From contig MCFG01000094.1 of assembly GCA_002104895.1 (NCBI GenBank), forward strand, positions 55,001 to 102,500: 47,500 nt of DNA, in the 5' to 3' direction. Made by a program: the position numbers and the translations under genes. Each line of letters starts with the position of its first letter. Position 1 is the first letter of the stretch. Under the pieces are notes generated by a model, which was given only the letters and a program-made list of their open reading frames with translations, had not been told where the DNA came from and did not search any database. This document shows, one piece after another, positions 35,898 through 46,559 of the stretch. This stretch comes from Anaeromyces robustus. Lineage: Eukaryota; Neocallimastigomycota; Neocallimastigomycetes; Neocallimastigales; Neocallimastigaceae.

Positions 35898-37154
35898 TTA
35901 ATTATTATTATTATTATTATTATTATTTGATAATAAAGGTGAGATAGTTATTGATTCAGTTGTATTTATAGTTGGTGGTGATGTCGTTACTATAACTGGT
36001 AATTGATAATTATTTGTAACTTGAGGTGGTGTAATAGTCATTGTAACCGGATAATTACCTTGTGGTAAATAAGTGGTAGGAGGAGATTGTAATACTGGAT
36101 AGCCAGTAGGTTGTATATAATTAGGTACAGGTGATGTATAATTACCTTGAGGTGGAATAGGAGATGCCAATGGAGATTGTATTGGAGATGTTACTGGAAC
36201 TGGAATTGGTGTTGAAGTTAATATTTGACCAGAAGTTGAATTTGGAGCTAACGTTGAATTATTTAGTTGAGGAATTAAAGGAGAAGTAATAAGATTATTT
36301 TGTGGTTGATAATTACCTTGAGGTGGAATAGGAGATGCCAATGGGGATTGAATTGGAGATGATACTGGAATTGGAATTGGTGTTGAAGTTAATATTTGAG
36401 CAGATGTTGAAATTGGAGCTAATGTTGAATTATTTTGTTGAGAAGTTAAATTATTAGCATTATTATTACTATTATTGGTATTGGCATTATCGTTGTTATT
36501 GTCGTTTATAGAAATTTCAATATTATCATCATTATTATTATCTTTATCATCATTATTAGCTGTTTGAGGTACACTTTTTTCTTTATGTGAATTTTTTATA
36601 CTCTTTTTATGACGATGATACCAAATTAAAACACAACCTATTAAAATAATTACAATAAAAGCAGCAATTCCAAAAACTTTTAGAGTTGAGTGTTTATTAT
36701 CATTTTTCTTTGATGATGGAGATGAAGTGATAGTAGAAACAAGTGTTGAAGTAATTGTCGTTTTTTCTTTTTCTACTGTTTTAGTTGGTTGTAAATTTTC
36801 ATCAGTATAATCATAAGCTTGAATATCATTACTAGATTGAGTATGAATAGATCCAACAGTAGTAGTACCAGGTTTATTAATAGAATTAAAAGAACTATCC
36901 TTATTATTTATATTTCTTATACCACTATTAGATTTACTATTAGATTTACTACTAGATTTATTACTAGATTTATTACTAGATTTATTATTATTATTATTAT
37001 ATTTTTCATCAAATTCTTTTCGACGTTGTTTAATTTCTTCTTGACTTTTTTTCATTTTTTCTTGAGTTTCTTTAATCATTTTATCAAAATCATTATCTCC
37101 CTTTTCCCAAGTACCAACACTTATATTGGCAGTATTCCAATCATTATAACTCAT
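35898..37154 (-). CDS. Single-pass Asn/Ser/Pro-rich membrane protein, 418 aa
   Basis: The intronless frame starts MSYNDWNTANISVGTWEKGD. Residues about 20-52 form a charged, probably coiled-coil helix (KMIKETQEKMKKSQEEIKQR). A Ser/Asn/Lys repeat (SSNKSSNKSS...) and a Ser/Thr-rich stretch follow, then one membrane helix (158-179, KVFGIAAFIVIILIGCVLIW) with a basic HRHKK stop. The C-terminal half is Asn/Asp-rich, then Pro/Ser/Thr-rich with a 42-residue unit occurring twice (241-282 and 298-339, core TSTPIP.PV.SPIQSPLASP), and it ends in poly-Asn from an AAT repeat. A TAA lies in frame two codons before the ATG, and no signal peptide is visible, so the topology is unclear; the basic flank suggests the C-terminus is cytosolic. 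The Ser/Thr region plus a single TM recalls fungal cell-wall sensors only loosely. No family was recognised. Confidence 0.75.
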   Translation of the reverse strand: MSYNDWNTANISVGTWEKGDNDFDKMIKETQEKMKKSQEEIKQRRKEFDEKYNNNNNKSSNKSSNKSSSKSNSKSNSGIRNINNKDSSFNSINKPGTTTVGSIHTQSSNDIQAYDYTDENLQPTKTVEKEKTTITSTLVSTITSSPSSKKNDNKHSTLKVFGIAAFIVIILIGCVLIWYHRHKKSIKNSHKEKSVPQTANNDDKDNNNDDNIEISINDNNNDNANTNNSNNNANNLTSQQNNSTLAPISTSAQILTSTPIPIPVSSPIQSPLASPIPPQGNYQPQNNLITSPLIPQLNNSTLAPNSTSGQILTSTPIPVPVTSPIQSPLASPIPPQGNYTSPVPNYIQPTGYPVLQSPPTTYLPQGNYPVTMTITPPQVTNNYQLPVIVTTSPPTINTTESITISPLLSNNNNNNNNN

Positions 37155-38076
37155 TTTTTATTTATTGTTATTATGAATTATTATTATGAATTATTATATT
37201 TTTGATGTTATTATTGTATTATTATTTATTTACTTGTTGTATTAATTAATTAATTATAATACTTTAAAAGTAATATATATTATTTATATTTGGTAAATTA
37301 TTATAAAAATATTGTAATTGATATATTTTTTATTATTTAATCAAAATAATTAATAAATTATATTGATAACTTATGTGAATTATTATTTAAATTACTTTTA
37401 TTTTATTTTATTTTATTTTTTTATTTTTTTAATTTCTTTTTACTTCATTTACTTTTTACTTAAAAAGTATTATAACAAAAAAAGATAAAATAAAAAAAAA
37501 ATGAAAAAAAAAAAAAAATATCAAAATTTTATTTTGAAGAACATTTTTATAATTAAAATCCATATAATTAATAAAATCTATTAGCTGTATAGTAGCAACT
37601 AATAGATTTTAATTAATATATTAGTTTAATTTTCTTTATATATTAACAATTTTAACTTGAAATTTATTTATTTAGTTATGTTTTTTCAATTACTTATAAT
37701 ATTATATTTATTTATTAATATATATTTATCCATTTATTATATTTTAATTATTTAAAAATAAATTTAATATATAATACAATAGATCAATTAATAAATGTAA
37801 ATTATAAAAAAACCTATTAAAAAAAATACCAAATTTTTATTAGTTTAAAAAGAATATAACAAAACTTTAATAATTATAAAAAGTAAAATTAATTAAAAAG
37901 TATTTTATTGGATTTCAATTATTAAAAGATTAAAATTAATAAAAAAAATAAAATAATAAGGGAGAAAAAATATTATAAATAAATAAATGTATAAATAATT
38001 AATAAATAAATATATATAATAAATAATTATATAAATTAAATAAATTAAATAAATAGATAAGATTATAAAAAAAAGT
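37155..38076. other. AT-rich spacer with small hairpin
   Basis: No gene seen. It includes a perfect 12-bp inverted repeat AAAATCTATTAG / CTAATAGATTTT (37573-37584, 37599-37610) around CTGTATAGTAGCAA. The rest is 5' flank of the minus-strand gene and (AAAT)n-like repeat. Confidence 0.55.
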
Positions 38077-38121
38077 GCCAGCTTGGCTTAATGATAAAGC
38101 GTTGCTCTTTGTAAATCGAAT
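38077..38121 (+). pseudogene. 5' half of a tRNA-Thr-like gene
   Basis: The sequence GCCAGCTTGGCTTAATGATA continues into AAGCGTTGCTCTTTGTAA. It has a 7-nt acceptor 5' strand (GCCAGCT), TG, a perfect D stem (GCTT/AAGC) with loop AATGATA, G26 and the 5' side of an anticodon stem (TTGCT), then CTTTGTAAATCG. This closely resembles tRNA-Thr(TGT), with one extra T in the loop. No T-arm (GGTTCRA), variable loop or acceptor 3' strand follows within the next 200 bases, so it is truncated or a SINE head remnant. A long tRNA intron was considered but no 3' half was found. Confidence 0.6.
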
Positions 38122-38521
38122 AAAAATATAATATAATAAATAATATAATAATAAATAAATTATTATTATATTAAATAAATATAATTAAATATGATTGATA
38201 AATGGATACATGATTAAATAAATCAAATATATTAAAAATAATTACTTGAATCGTAAAGTTAATATTTAAATAATTAAAATTTTATATATATTTATTAAAG
38301 ATAATTAAAAAACTACATGATTATTATTATTATTATTATTTAATATTTAATACATACATGTTTAAAAAAGTCTTTTTTTATTTTTAATTGTAAATTAATA
38401 TTAAGTGAATGAAATATATATTATTTTAACTATTATTTATTAGAATTCTTATTTTTCTTATTCTCATTCTTTATTATTATTTATTATTATCAACATTTTA
38501 ATAATATTTAATATAATAATA

Positions 38522-38556
<35 letters not shown>

Positions 38557-38633
38557 TATTATTATTTATTAAGTATAATGAATTAAAAAAAATTTTTTTT
38601 ATTCATTATACTTAACAATTATTATTATTATTT

Positions 38634-38695
<62 letters not shown>

Positions 38696-39331
38696 TGTAT
38701 TATTATTATTACTATTTGTATTATTCTTATTTGTATTATTATTATTATTATTATTTGTATTATTACTATTTGTATTATTATTATTACTATTTGTATTATT
38801 ATTATTTGTATTATTATTATTACTATTTGTATTATTACTATTTGTATTATTATTATTATTATTACTATTTGTATTATTATTATTATTATTTGTATTATTA
38901 TTATTATTACTATCTGTATTATTATTATAATTACTATTTGTATTATTTTATTTCTATCTGTATTATTATTATTATTATTATTATTATTTGTATTATTATT
39001 ATTATTACTATCTGTATTATTATTATAATTACTACTTGTATTATTTTATTACTATTTGTATTATTATTATTATTATTACTATTTGTATTATTATTATTAT
39101 ATTAAATCTTATTAATTATTAACTATTAAATAATAATAATTGATAATAATAATAATAATAATATGTTATTATTATTATCATCTTTATTATAAATTATTTT
39201 TATTTAATATTTTTATTATTAATATTTTCATTATTATTTACAGTTATTCTATTTATTATTATTTATTATTATTTAATATTATTATGATTATTATTATTAA
39301 TTATTTATTATATAGTTTATTTTATACATAA
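38122..39331. repeat. (ATT)n minisatellite with palindromic centre
   Basis: From about 38520 an (AAT)n run meets a near-perfect palindrome (15-bp arms TTAAGTATAATGAAT at 38569-38583 and its complement at 38601-38615, with A8/T8 between). The palindrome is followed by about 470 bp of (ATT)n interspersed with TATTTGTATTATTATTACTA-type units to about 39105. The plus frames there read poly-Tyr/Leu and are not genes. Confidence 0.75.
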
Positions 39332-40954
39332 AGTTTTAATAAAATGATTGGAATAAAATAATATTCAAATAAAAATTAATAATTTTTTTTGCATGTGTTA
39401 AAAAAAGAATATTAACTTAATCTCTTATATTATTATTGTTATTCATCTCTTATTTCTTATATATTATTTTCAATCACTAATATAAATTCGGTTTCTAAAA
39501 TAATAATAATAAATATAAATTATTATTTATATTTGAAATGACTTACTATATTAATTGTTCATAATATTGTAATTTTATTTTATTTTATTTTTTTTTTTTA
39601 TTCTATTTATTATTCATAATATATTAATCCTTATTTCAATATAATAAAAAAAATTTTTTTAATAATATACCAAGAATTATAAAATTGTTAATTTAATTAT
39701 ACAAACACTATATTTATAAAAATATTCTATAATAGTAATATATACTAATATTATATATATAGTAAATAGAATACTAATAACAATAATAAATATAATACCA
39801 TATAGAAACATAAATAATGCATAAAACAGAAATTTATATTTATTATTCTATTATATTACACAATTAAATATAAGTGGAATAATATATTAATGTTTATGTA
39901 ATTTAATAAATTATTTATAATTAATAATTACAATTAACTTTTTTTTTTTTTTTTTTTTACCTCCTATATTATATTATTTATTTCTTAATATGTAAATATA
40001 TAAATAAAAAAGAAAGAAAAAAAAATTAACAATGGAATTTGATAAAAAAAATTTTTTTTTTTGAACTGTAATTTTTCCTTTTTTTTTTTTAGATTTATTT
40101 TGTGTAACCGTAACAAATTGGAAATTTTTTAACTTTATTATTTAAAGATTAAAATAAAAACGCCTCATTAACCACAATTTATTTATATATTTATTTATAT
40201 TTTATTAAAATATTTATTTGTTTAATAATTTATTCATTTATTTATTTAAGTATGAAAATTAATTTAATAAAAAATTTATAATTTTTTGATTTATGCAATT
40301 TTTTACCTAAAAATAATACTTAATGGAAAAATAAAATAAAAAAAAAATAAGGGAAATAAATATTTAATAAATGTTTTAAATAAATATTATAATTATAATA
40401 TTAACATTAATATTCTTATTATTATTGTAATTATTATTATACTTATTATTATATTATTTAACAAGTTTTTTTTTTACAATTATTCTACTAATTTATTATA
40501 AATAAAATTTTCTCATTTTTTTTTATAATAGTAAAAACTAATTATTTTAATATTTTTTTTTATTATTTTAAAAAAAAAAAATTTAATTTATGGAAGACAA
40601 AGAAAGGAAACAATAATCTTTTAAATTTTAGAATATACAATACAATATTTGTTTTACATTTTCTATTAATTATTATTGACAATAATCTATTATTAATTTA
40701 ATTAATAAATAAATAAATTAAAATAAAAAAAAAAATTTTTTTATTCTTATTCTCAATTTAAATAGAATTAATTTTTTATATATAAATACGAGAAAATTTT
40801 CTTCTTTTTTTTTTTCAATCAATAAATAAAAATAAAAAAATAAAAAATAAAAAACAAAAAATAAAAAACAAAAAACAAAAAATAAAAATAAAAAATAAAA
40901 AACAAAAAATAAAAATTAAAAATTAAAAATTAAAAAATAAAAGAAAAAAACAAA
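39332..40954. other. Spacer and A-rich leader of Cys-rich gene
   Basis: No coding exon seen. The last 150 bp before the ATG at 40955 are nearly pure A with C or T interruptions (AAAAACAAAAAATAAAA type), the kind of leader expected of a strongly expressed gene in such genomes. It is preceded by a short pyrimidine tract (TTTTCTTCTTTTTTTTTTTC near 40797-40816). Confidence 0.45.
40777..40788 (+). promoter_or_regulatory. Possible TATA box (TATATATAAATA)
   Basis: TATATATAAATA followed by CGAG lies about 167 bp before the ATG of the plus-strand Cys-rich gene and 10-30 bp before a pyrimidine tract where transcription could begin. In DNA this AT-rich the match itself is weak; its position between a non-repetitive stretch and the A-rich leader is the only support. 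Confidence 0.3.
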
Positions 40955-41272
40955 ATGAAATTCTTAAATACTTTAGTATTATTTGTTACTTTATTATTCA
41001 CTACTATTGCTTCTGCTGATAAATGTTGTGAAACATGTACTGCTAAGGGTTATAAAAAATTCTATTCTGTTGATAAAATATTTAACAGATGTGGTGAATG
41101 TTGTATGAAACCAAATAAATATTGGTTATATCATATGTTTGAAGCTGGTCTTCTTGAAGCTGAAACTGAAAATCCATGTAAAGAACTTGGTTTTACTGAA
41201 TATGAAACTACCGAAACTCATGGTGTTTTAGCTATTAAAATGACTTTAGATAAATATAGAAAGCCAAATTAA
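40955..41272 (+). CDS. Small secreted Cys-rich protein, 105 aa
   Basis: A signal peptide (residues 1-21, MKFLNTLVLFVTLLFTTIAS then AD) is followed by an 84-residue mature domain with seven Cys at 24, 25, 28, 46, 49, 50 and 75 (pattern KCCETC...RCGECCM...NPC). Conserved non-Cys blocks are YWLYHMFEAGLLEAE and ETTETHGVLAIKMTLDKY. As I recall, similar small secreted proteins of unknown function occur in several unrelated eukaryotic microbes; this needs a search. The odd Cys count suggests one free thiol or a dimer. A paralogue lies on the other strand 1.2 kb away (42481-42795), tail to tail. It is intronless, with an A-rich leader suggesting strong expression. Function unknown. Confidence 0.85.
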   Translation: MKFLNTLVLFVTLLFTTIASADKCCETCTAKGYKKFYSVDKIFNRCGECCMKPNKYWLYHMFEAGLLEAETENPCKELGFTEYETTETHGVLAIKMTLDKYRKPN

Positions 41273-41580
41273 ATTGAATAATATAAAAGTATATTTCATA
41301 TTCAATCATAATAAAGAATAATTTATATATAAAAAAATAAACCAAATTAATTTATTATTTATTATTATTAAAGAAATAAAAATAAACTTTAATAGAATTT
41401 TATTTATTATAAATAAGTGTAAAAAAAAAAAAAGGTTAAAAGAAAAAATAATAATAAAAAAGTTAAAAAACAACAACAAAAAAAAAATAAAATAAAAATA
41501 TAAATAAATAAAATACACAAAAATATAAATATTAACATTGTATTCTTTTTTACGCGTGTTGTGTTAAATAATTTTTTTAA

Positions 41581-41639
<59 letters not shown>

Positions 41640-42480
41640 GTAATTAAATAGTAAATAAATAAATAAATAAATAATTAAATAGTATATGAATAAATAAATA
41701 AATAAATTAATAAATATATATATATAAATAATAAATAAATAAATAACAATTAACTCATATATATATATAAATTTATTAAAAATATAAAAAATATTAAAAT
41801 TCAATAAATTTAATATATAAAAAGAATATAAAGAATTATGATAAAAAAGATAAAATCAATAATAATTATTTTACTATTAGTGATAACAGCAATGGTAATA
41901 ATTATAACAAAGATAAATACATCAATGTAAAATGACTCAGTACTAATAATAATAATAATAAGTAAAAATAATTAAAATATTTAATAATCCATAATTTATT
42001 GGATATCTACATACCATCTTCCCCATAGTTGAAATAATTAATTTTTATTTTCTATTATAAATGAATAATTCATTTTTATAACATAAATATGTACATTAAA
42101 TAATTTTTTATCTTTATTTTTATTATACTGTATTTATGAATTGAGTTTTTATTTATATATTGCATGAGTTTTTATTTTTATAAGTTTTTTGTTTTATTAT
42201 TAATTCATTTATACGATTAATATATCATTTATCATTTAATTATAATATTTTTAATTTTAATATACAAAAAAGATTAGAAAATACTAAAAAAAAGGTTATA
42301 TAAAATTGAAAAAATCTATAAATAATATTTACATTGATTTTAAAACTAATTTTAAATTAAAATTTAAAGAGCTTATCATTATTTGTTTTTTTTTTCTATA
42401 GTAATTAATATAAATGTATTATTTTTTTTTATCTTTTTTAATTTAATAATTTAATAAAAAGAAATGATTTCAACATTTCT
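41273..42480. repeat. Spacer between convergent paralogues, with (AAAT)n
   Basis: No firm gene. A long (AAAT)n array runs at about 41579-41730. A 30-codon open frame (41838-41930, MIKKIKSIIIILLLVITAMV) encodes only a hydrophobic segment; it could be a stray signal/anchor exon or chance. No inverted-repeat arms extend beyond the two genes. Confidence 0.5.
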
Positions 42481-42795
42481 TCATGGTTTACTATATTTAT
42501 CCAAAGTCATTTGAATGAATAAAAATCCATGAGTTTCAGTGGTATCATATTCTGTGAAACCAAGTTCACTACAAGGATGTTCACTTTCAGCTTCAAGAAG
42601 ACCAGATTCAAATATATGGTATAACCAATATAATGAAGATTTCATACAACATTCACCACATTTATTATGTTTTGTGTCAATAGAATAGAACTTTTTTTTA
42701 CCATTATCAGTACAATTTTCACAACATTTCTCAGCTGAAATAATAGTAGCAAATAATAAAGAAACAAATAATACTAAAGCTTTTAAGAATTTCAT
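42481..42795 (-). CDS. Small secreted Cys-rich protein paralogue, 104 aa
   Basis: The signal peptide (MKFLKALVLFVSLLFATIIS, then AE) precedes a mature domain with all seven Cys at the same positions as the plus-strand copy (KCCENC, KCGECCM, HPC) and the shared blocks YWLYHIFESGLLEAE and TTETHGFLFIQMTLDKY. The two proteins are about 70% identical by eye. This copy has an N-glycosylation sequon at Asn27 (NCT) not present in the other, so one copy may be glycosylated next to the Cys cluster. Intronless. The leader lacks the long poly-A tract of its sister, hinting at different expression. Function unknown. Confidence 0.85.
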   Translation of the reverse strand: MKFLKALVLFVSLLFATIISAEKCCENCTDNGKKKFYSIDTKHNKCGECCMKSSLYWLYHIFESGLLEAESEHPCSELGFTEYDTTETHGFLFIQMTLDKYSKP

Positions 42796-43646
42796 TTCAA
42801 TATTTATATATATTTCTAAATAGTTTTATATTTTTTATATAGGTTTAATATATTATTATATTATTATTTAATTATCAAAAAAAAAAAATGAATATTAACA
42901 AATAAAAGTAAAAAAAAACAATTTTTTCCTTTTTATATTAAATCAAATTAATAAAATCTATAAATTAAATAAAAGAAAAACCTAATAATTTTTAAAATTT
43001 ATAATATTTAATATTATTAATATATTTATATTAATATTTATAATTTTTTTTTTATAAACACATGTTTTATTAACATTATTTATGTAAATATCTTAAATTT
43101 ATGTAATCATTTTATTTTTATGTGTTATACATTATTTTATGTAAAGTCATGTATTCACATGATAAATTCTATTTAATATTCACTTGACAATAATTTTTAT
43201 TTTATTCATTGATTTCTTCAATTTCAATAATGTATTAAATATTAAATATATTAAATAAATATATTATAATTATATTATCAAAATAAATTAATAAATATAG
43301 AATTTTTTTAATTTTAATTTTTTTAATATATATTTTTTTTCATTTTATATTGTTGGTGAATGAAATAAAATTATGGTTCCGGTCAATGGTCATATTTAAT
43401 CTAACCAAATGGATTATGATTAATAATATAGAAAGGTGTAAGACAGATCAAATATGACCATTAATTCTTTCCAATAATGGTCGTTTTTTATATCACCATA
43501 AAAAATATTTACATATTTATTTTTATTTTTATCTTTATTTTTAATTTTTTTTTGTTTAATTCTTTAATTATATTTATTATTATTAGTAAAATATATTTAA
43601 TTATATAGTATAAAAATTAATAAATATATCATTTAATTTTCATTAA

Positions 43647-43697
<51 letters not shown>

Positions 43698-44726
43698 AAT
43701 AAATAAGTAAATAAATAATAAAAAATCTAAATAAATAACTTTAGAAGTTTTAAAAAAAATTTTATATATGAAATAAATAAATAAATTTTATAAATGAATA
43801 ATAAATTAATAAATGGATACAAATAAAAATTCAACAATCTTTTTTCTTTTTAATTATTTTTGTATTAATGTTCTATTTTCCTTTTTTAGTATTTTAATCT
43901 AACTATTTACGTTTAATATTTCATTTATTGTTTAATTAATGTTTTATTCTATGTGAAAATATATTCATAATTATATATTATTATATATAATAATATATTT
44001 TTATCATAGATTGAAATAATGTCCAAATATATATCAAATAATATTGAAAAAAGATCAGGAATAATTGAAAATGTCCTGCAAAAGTCCTCTAGATTTTCAT
44101 TTATTATATAAGAAAGATAAATAGAAAAACAAATTTTATTTTGAAAATTTATTTACTTTTTCTTACAAAATAAAAAAAAAAATAAAAAAAAAAATAAAAC
44201 TAATAAAGAAAAAGTATTTGGAAAAAAAAAATAAAAATAAAAATAAAATAAAAAATAAATTATAATTAAATTATAATTTAAATTATAATTAAATTATAAT
44301 TTAAATTATAATTTATTATTAAGTATATAAAATAATAAATATTATTATTTTTATTAATATTTGAATTATATAATATAATAATATATATAATATTATTATT
44401 AGTACATAAAATAAAATAAAATAAAAAAAAACAATATATATAAAAGATTTTATTTAAGGTATTAATAAAATAACATTTATAAATATTAATTATATTTTAT
44501 TTTATATTAAATGGAGTGCATATTTCATTTTACATAATAATTAAAATGAATTATTATACTATAAATATTAATTATATTTTATTTTATATTAAATGGAATG
44601 TATATTTCATTTACATAATAATTAAAATGAATTATTATATAACTTTTTATTAAAACTATATTATTTTCATTTATAAATATTTTATTTAGTAATATTAAAA
44701 ATTGGTAATATATAAATTAATTAAAA
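42796..44726. other. Spacer with hairpin, (AAAT)n and 82-bp duplication
   Basis: An 18-bp inverted repeat lies at 43385-43402 / 43445-43462 inside a patch of higher G+C. An (AAAT)n array runs at about 43643-43705. A possible 30-aa frame lies at 44019-44111 (MSKYISNNIEKRSGIIENVL), too short to accept. An imperfect 82-bp tandem duplication (44481-44562, 44563-about 44642) sits directly upstream of the LRR gene and may belong to its promoter. No firm gene. Confidence 0.55.
43385..43462. repeat. 18-bp inverted repeat in less AT-rich patch
   Basis: AATGGTCATATTTAATCT (43385-43402) pairs with AGATCAAATATGACCATT (43445-43462) with one mismatch and a 42-bp spacer. A third AATGGTC follows at 43475, before TTTTTT. 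The patch 43370-43500 has visibly more G/C than its surroundings. Candidates are a small structured transcript with a T-run end, or a MITE remnant. Confidence 0.6.
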
Positions 44727-46527
44727 ATGAAATTTCTTATATTGAATTTATTTTTAATAATTATATTATCAATATTCAATTTGGTATCTGGTCAAATAAT
44801 TGAGGATTGTGCAAAATTAAATCAATTTTTAAATAAAGATACAAATGTTGATTGTTGTATAAACAATCGTTGTGAAAATGGATATCTTACTTTGTTACAT
44901 ATGTAATGAATTATAACATTTTTTATTATTTAATTTTTTTAAATTTTAATTTACTAACATTACGTTATTAATTTTAAAATAAATATTAACGGTTAATAAT
45001 AATATATTTATTTTATAATATAATATATATTTATAAATTTTTTAATTCAATAGAAATTCTGAAGATGTTACTCAAAATCCAAATTTTATGAGATTTCCAA
45101 TCTTTGAAAAATTAATAAAATTGTAAATTTTATATTTATAATATTAATACTTTATATTATAGTTTTTAATATTTAATTTTTTTTTTTTTTTAAAAAAAAT
45201 AGGAGTGTTAATGTTCCAAATTTTAATGATAATATTTTACCATCCCGTTTTTTTGACTTACCATCATTAGATACCTTGTAAGATTGTTTAAAAATTGTTA
45301 AAATATTTTTAAATAATAAATCTATAAGTTTTAATTACATATCTAATTTTTTTTCTTTTTTTTTATTTAACTTATTTTAAATTTATTTTTGTAATATATA
45401 TATATAGAAATGTTAATTATGGGAATATTCGTAGTATACCAGGAGTTATAAAATCAGATTGCCCATTAACTGAAATGTATGAATGTCATTATTTTATTAC
45501 AAAAAAAAAAAAAATTGAAAAAAGAAGAGTTTTAATAATTTTATTATATACAATTATTTGGATAATTTTAAATTTTTTTATTGCAAATTAAATATATTAA
45601 TAAGAAACTTTAATTTTTAATTTATTAATTACTAATGATTTTTTTTTATTAAATCTAGAAATTTGGAACATAACGAATTAACTACATTTCCTACACAATT
45701 AAGTAGTTTACCAAAATTACAACATCTGTAAAGAAAAAAAATTTTTTTTTATAATAATATTATATATATTTTATATTATATTGATAAAATAATATGTAAT
45801 ATTTAAATTTATTAATATTCTTTTCCTTATTATTTATTTATTTATTTATTTATTTTTTTGTTTAAAAATAGTTATTTATTGGATAATATGATTTCTGGTG
45901 AAATTGATCTAAAATCTTTTAAAAATCTTAATGAAATGTAATTTTTTATATAATAATCCTTTTTATAAATATATGTTTTAATAATGTATAAAAAAATATT
46001 AATAAATTCCATTATTATTTAATAATTAGTGATCTAGGAACTAATAAAGTAGAAGATATAATTAATATTCCAAGTACTACGGAAGTTCTGTAAGTTAAAA
46101 TAATTAAGATTATTTATAAAAAATTTTTTATAATATTTTTAAAAATAGCAAAAAAGAAAAACTATTTCTTCATAATTTTATGACAAAAAAAAATAATAAT
46201 ATAAAATAATTTTATAATTAATTTATAATTTTAGCTTTCTTAATAATAATCCTATTAAAAAGGTTCCAGAGGAAATTCCTTATTTACTAAGTTTAAATTA
46301 TTTGTAAATTATCCATTTATTACATAACTATTTTTTTTTTTTTACATTTTATACTTTATTTATTTATAAATAAAATAATAAATTTAAATAAATATATTTT
46401 ATTAATAAATAAATAAATAAATATATAAATTGATTTTAATTCACATTATTACAAACAGGGATTTTAATAATACACAAATTACAGAATTACCACCGGATAT
46501 ATTTAAATTGAATCAATTAAAACAATT

Positions 46528-46559
<32 letters not shown>

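Noticed and set aside
38632-39331. Plus-strand poly-Tyr/Ile frames
   Set aside because: Translation of (ATT)n repeats.
41306-41804. Two minus-strand Phe/Ile/Tyr-rich frames
   Set aside because: Low-complexity A/T repeat translation in the spacer between the convergent Cys-rich genes.
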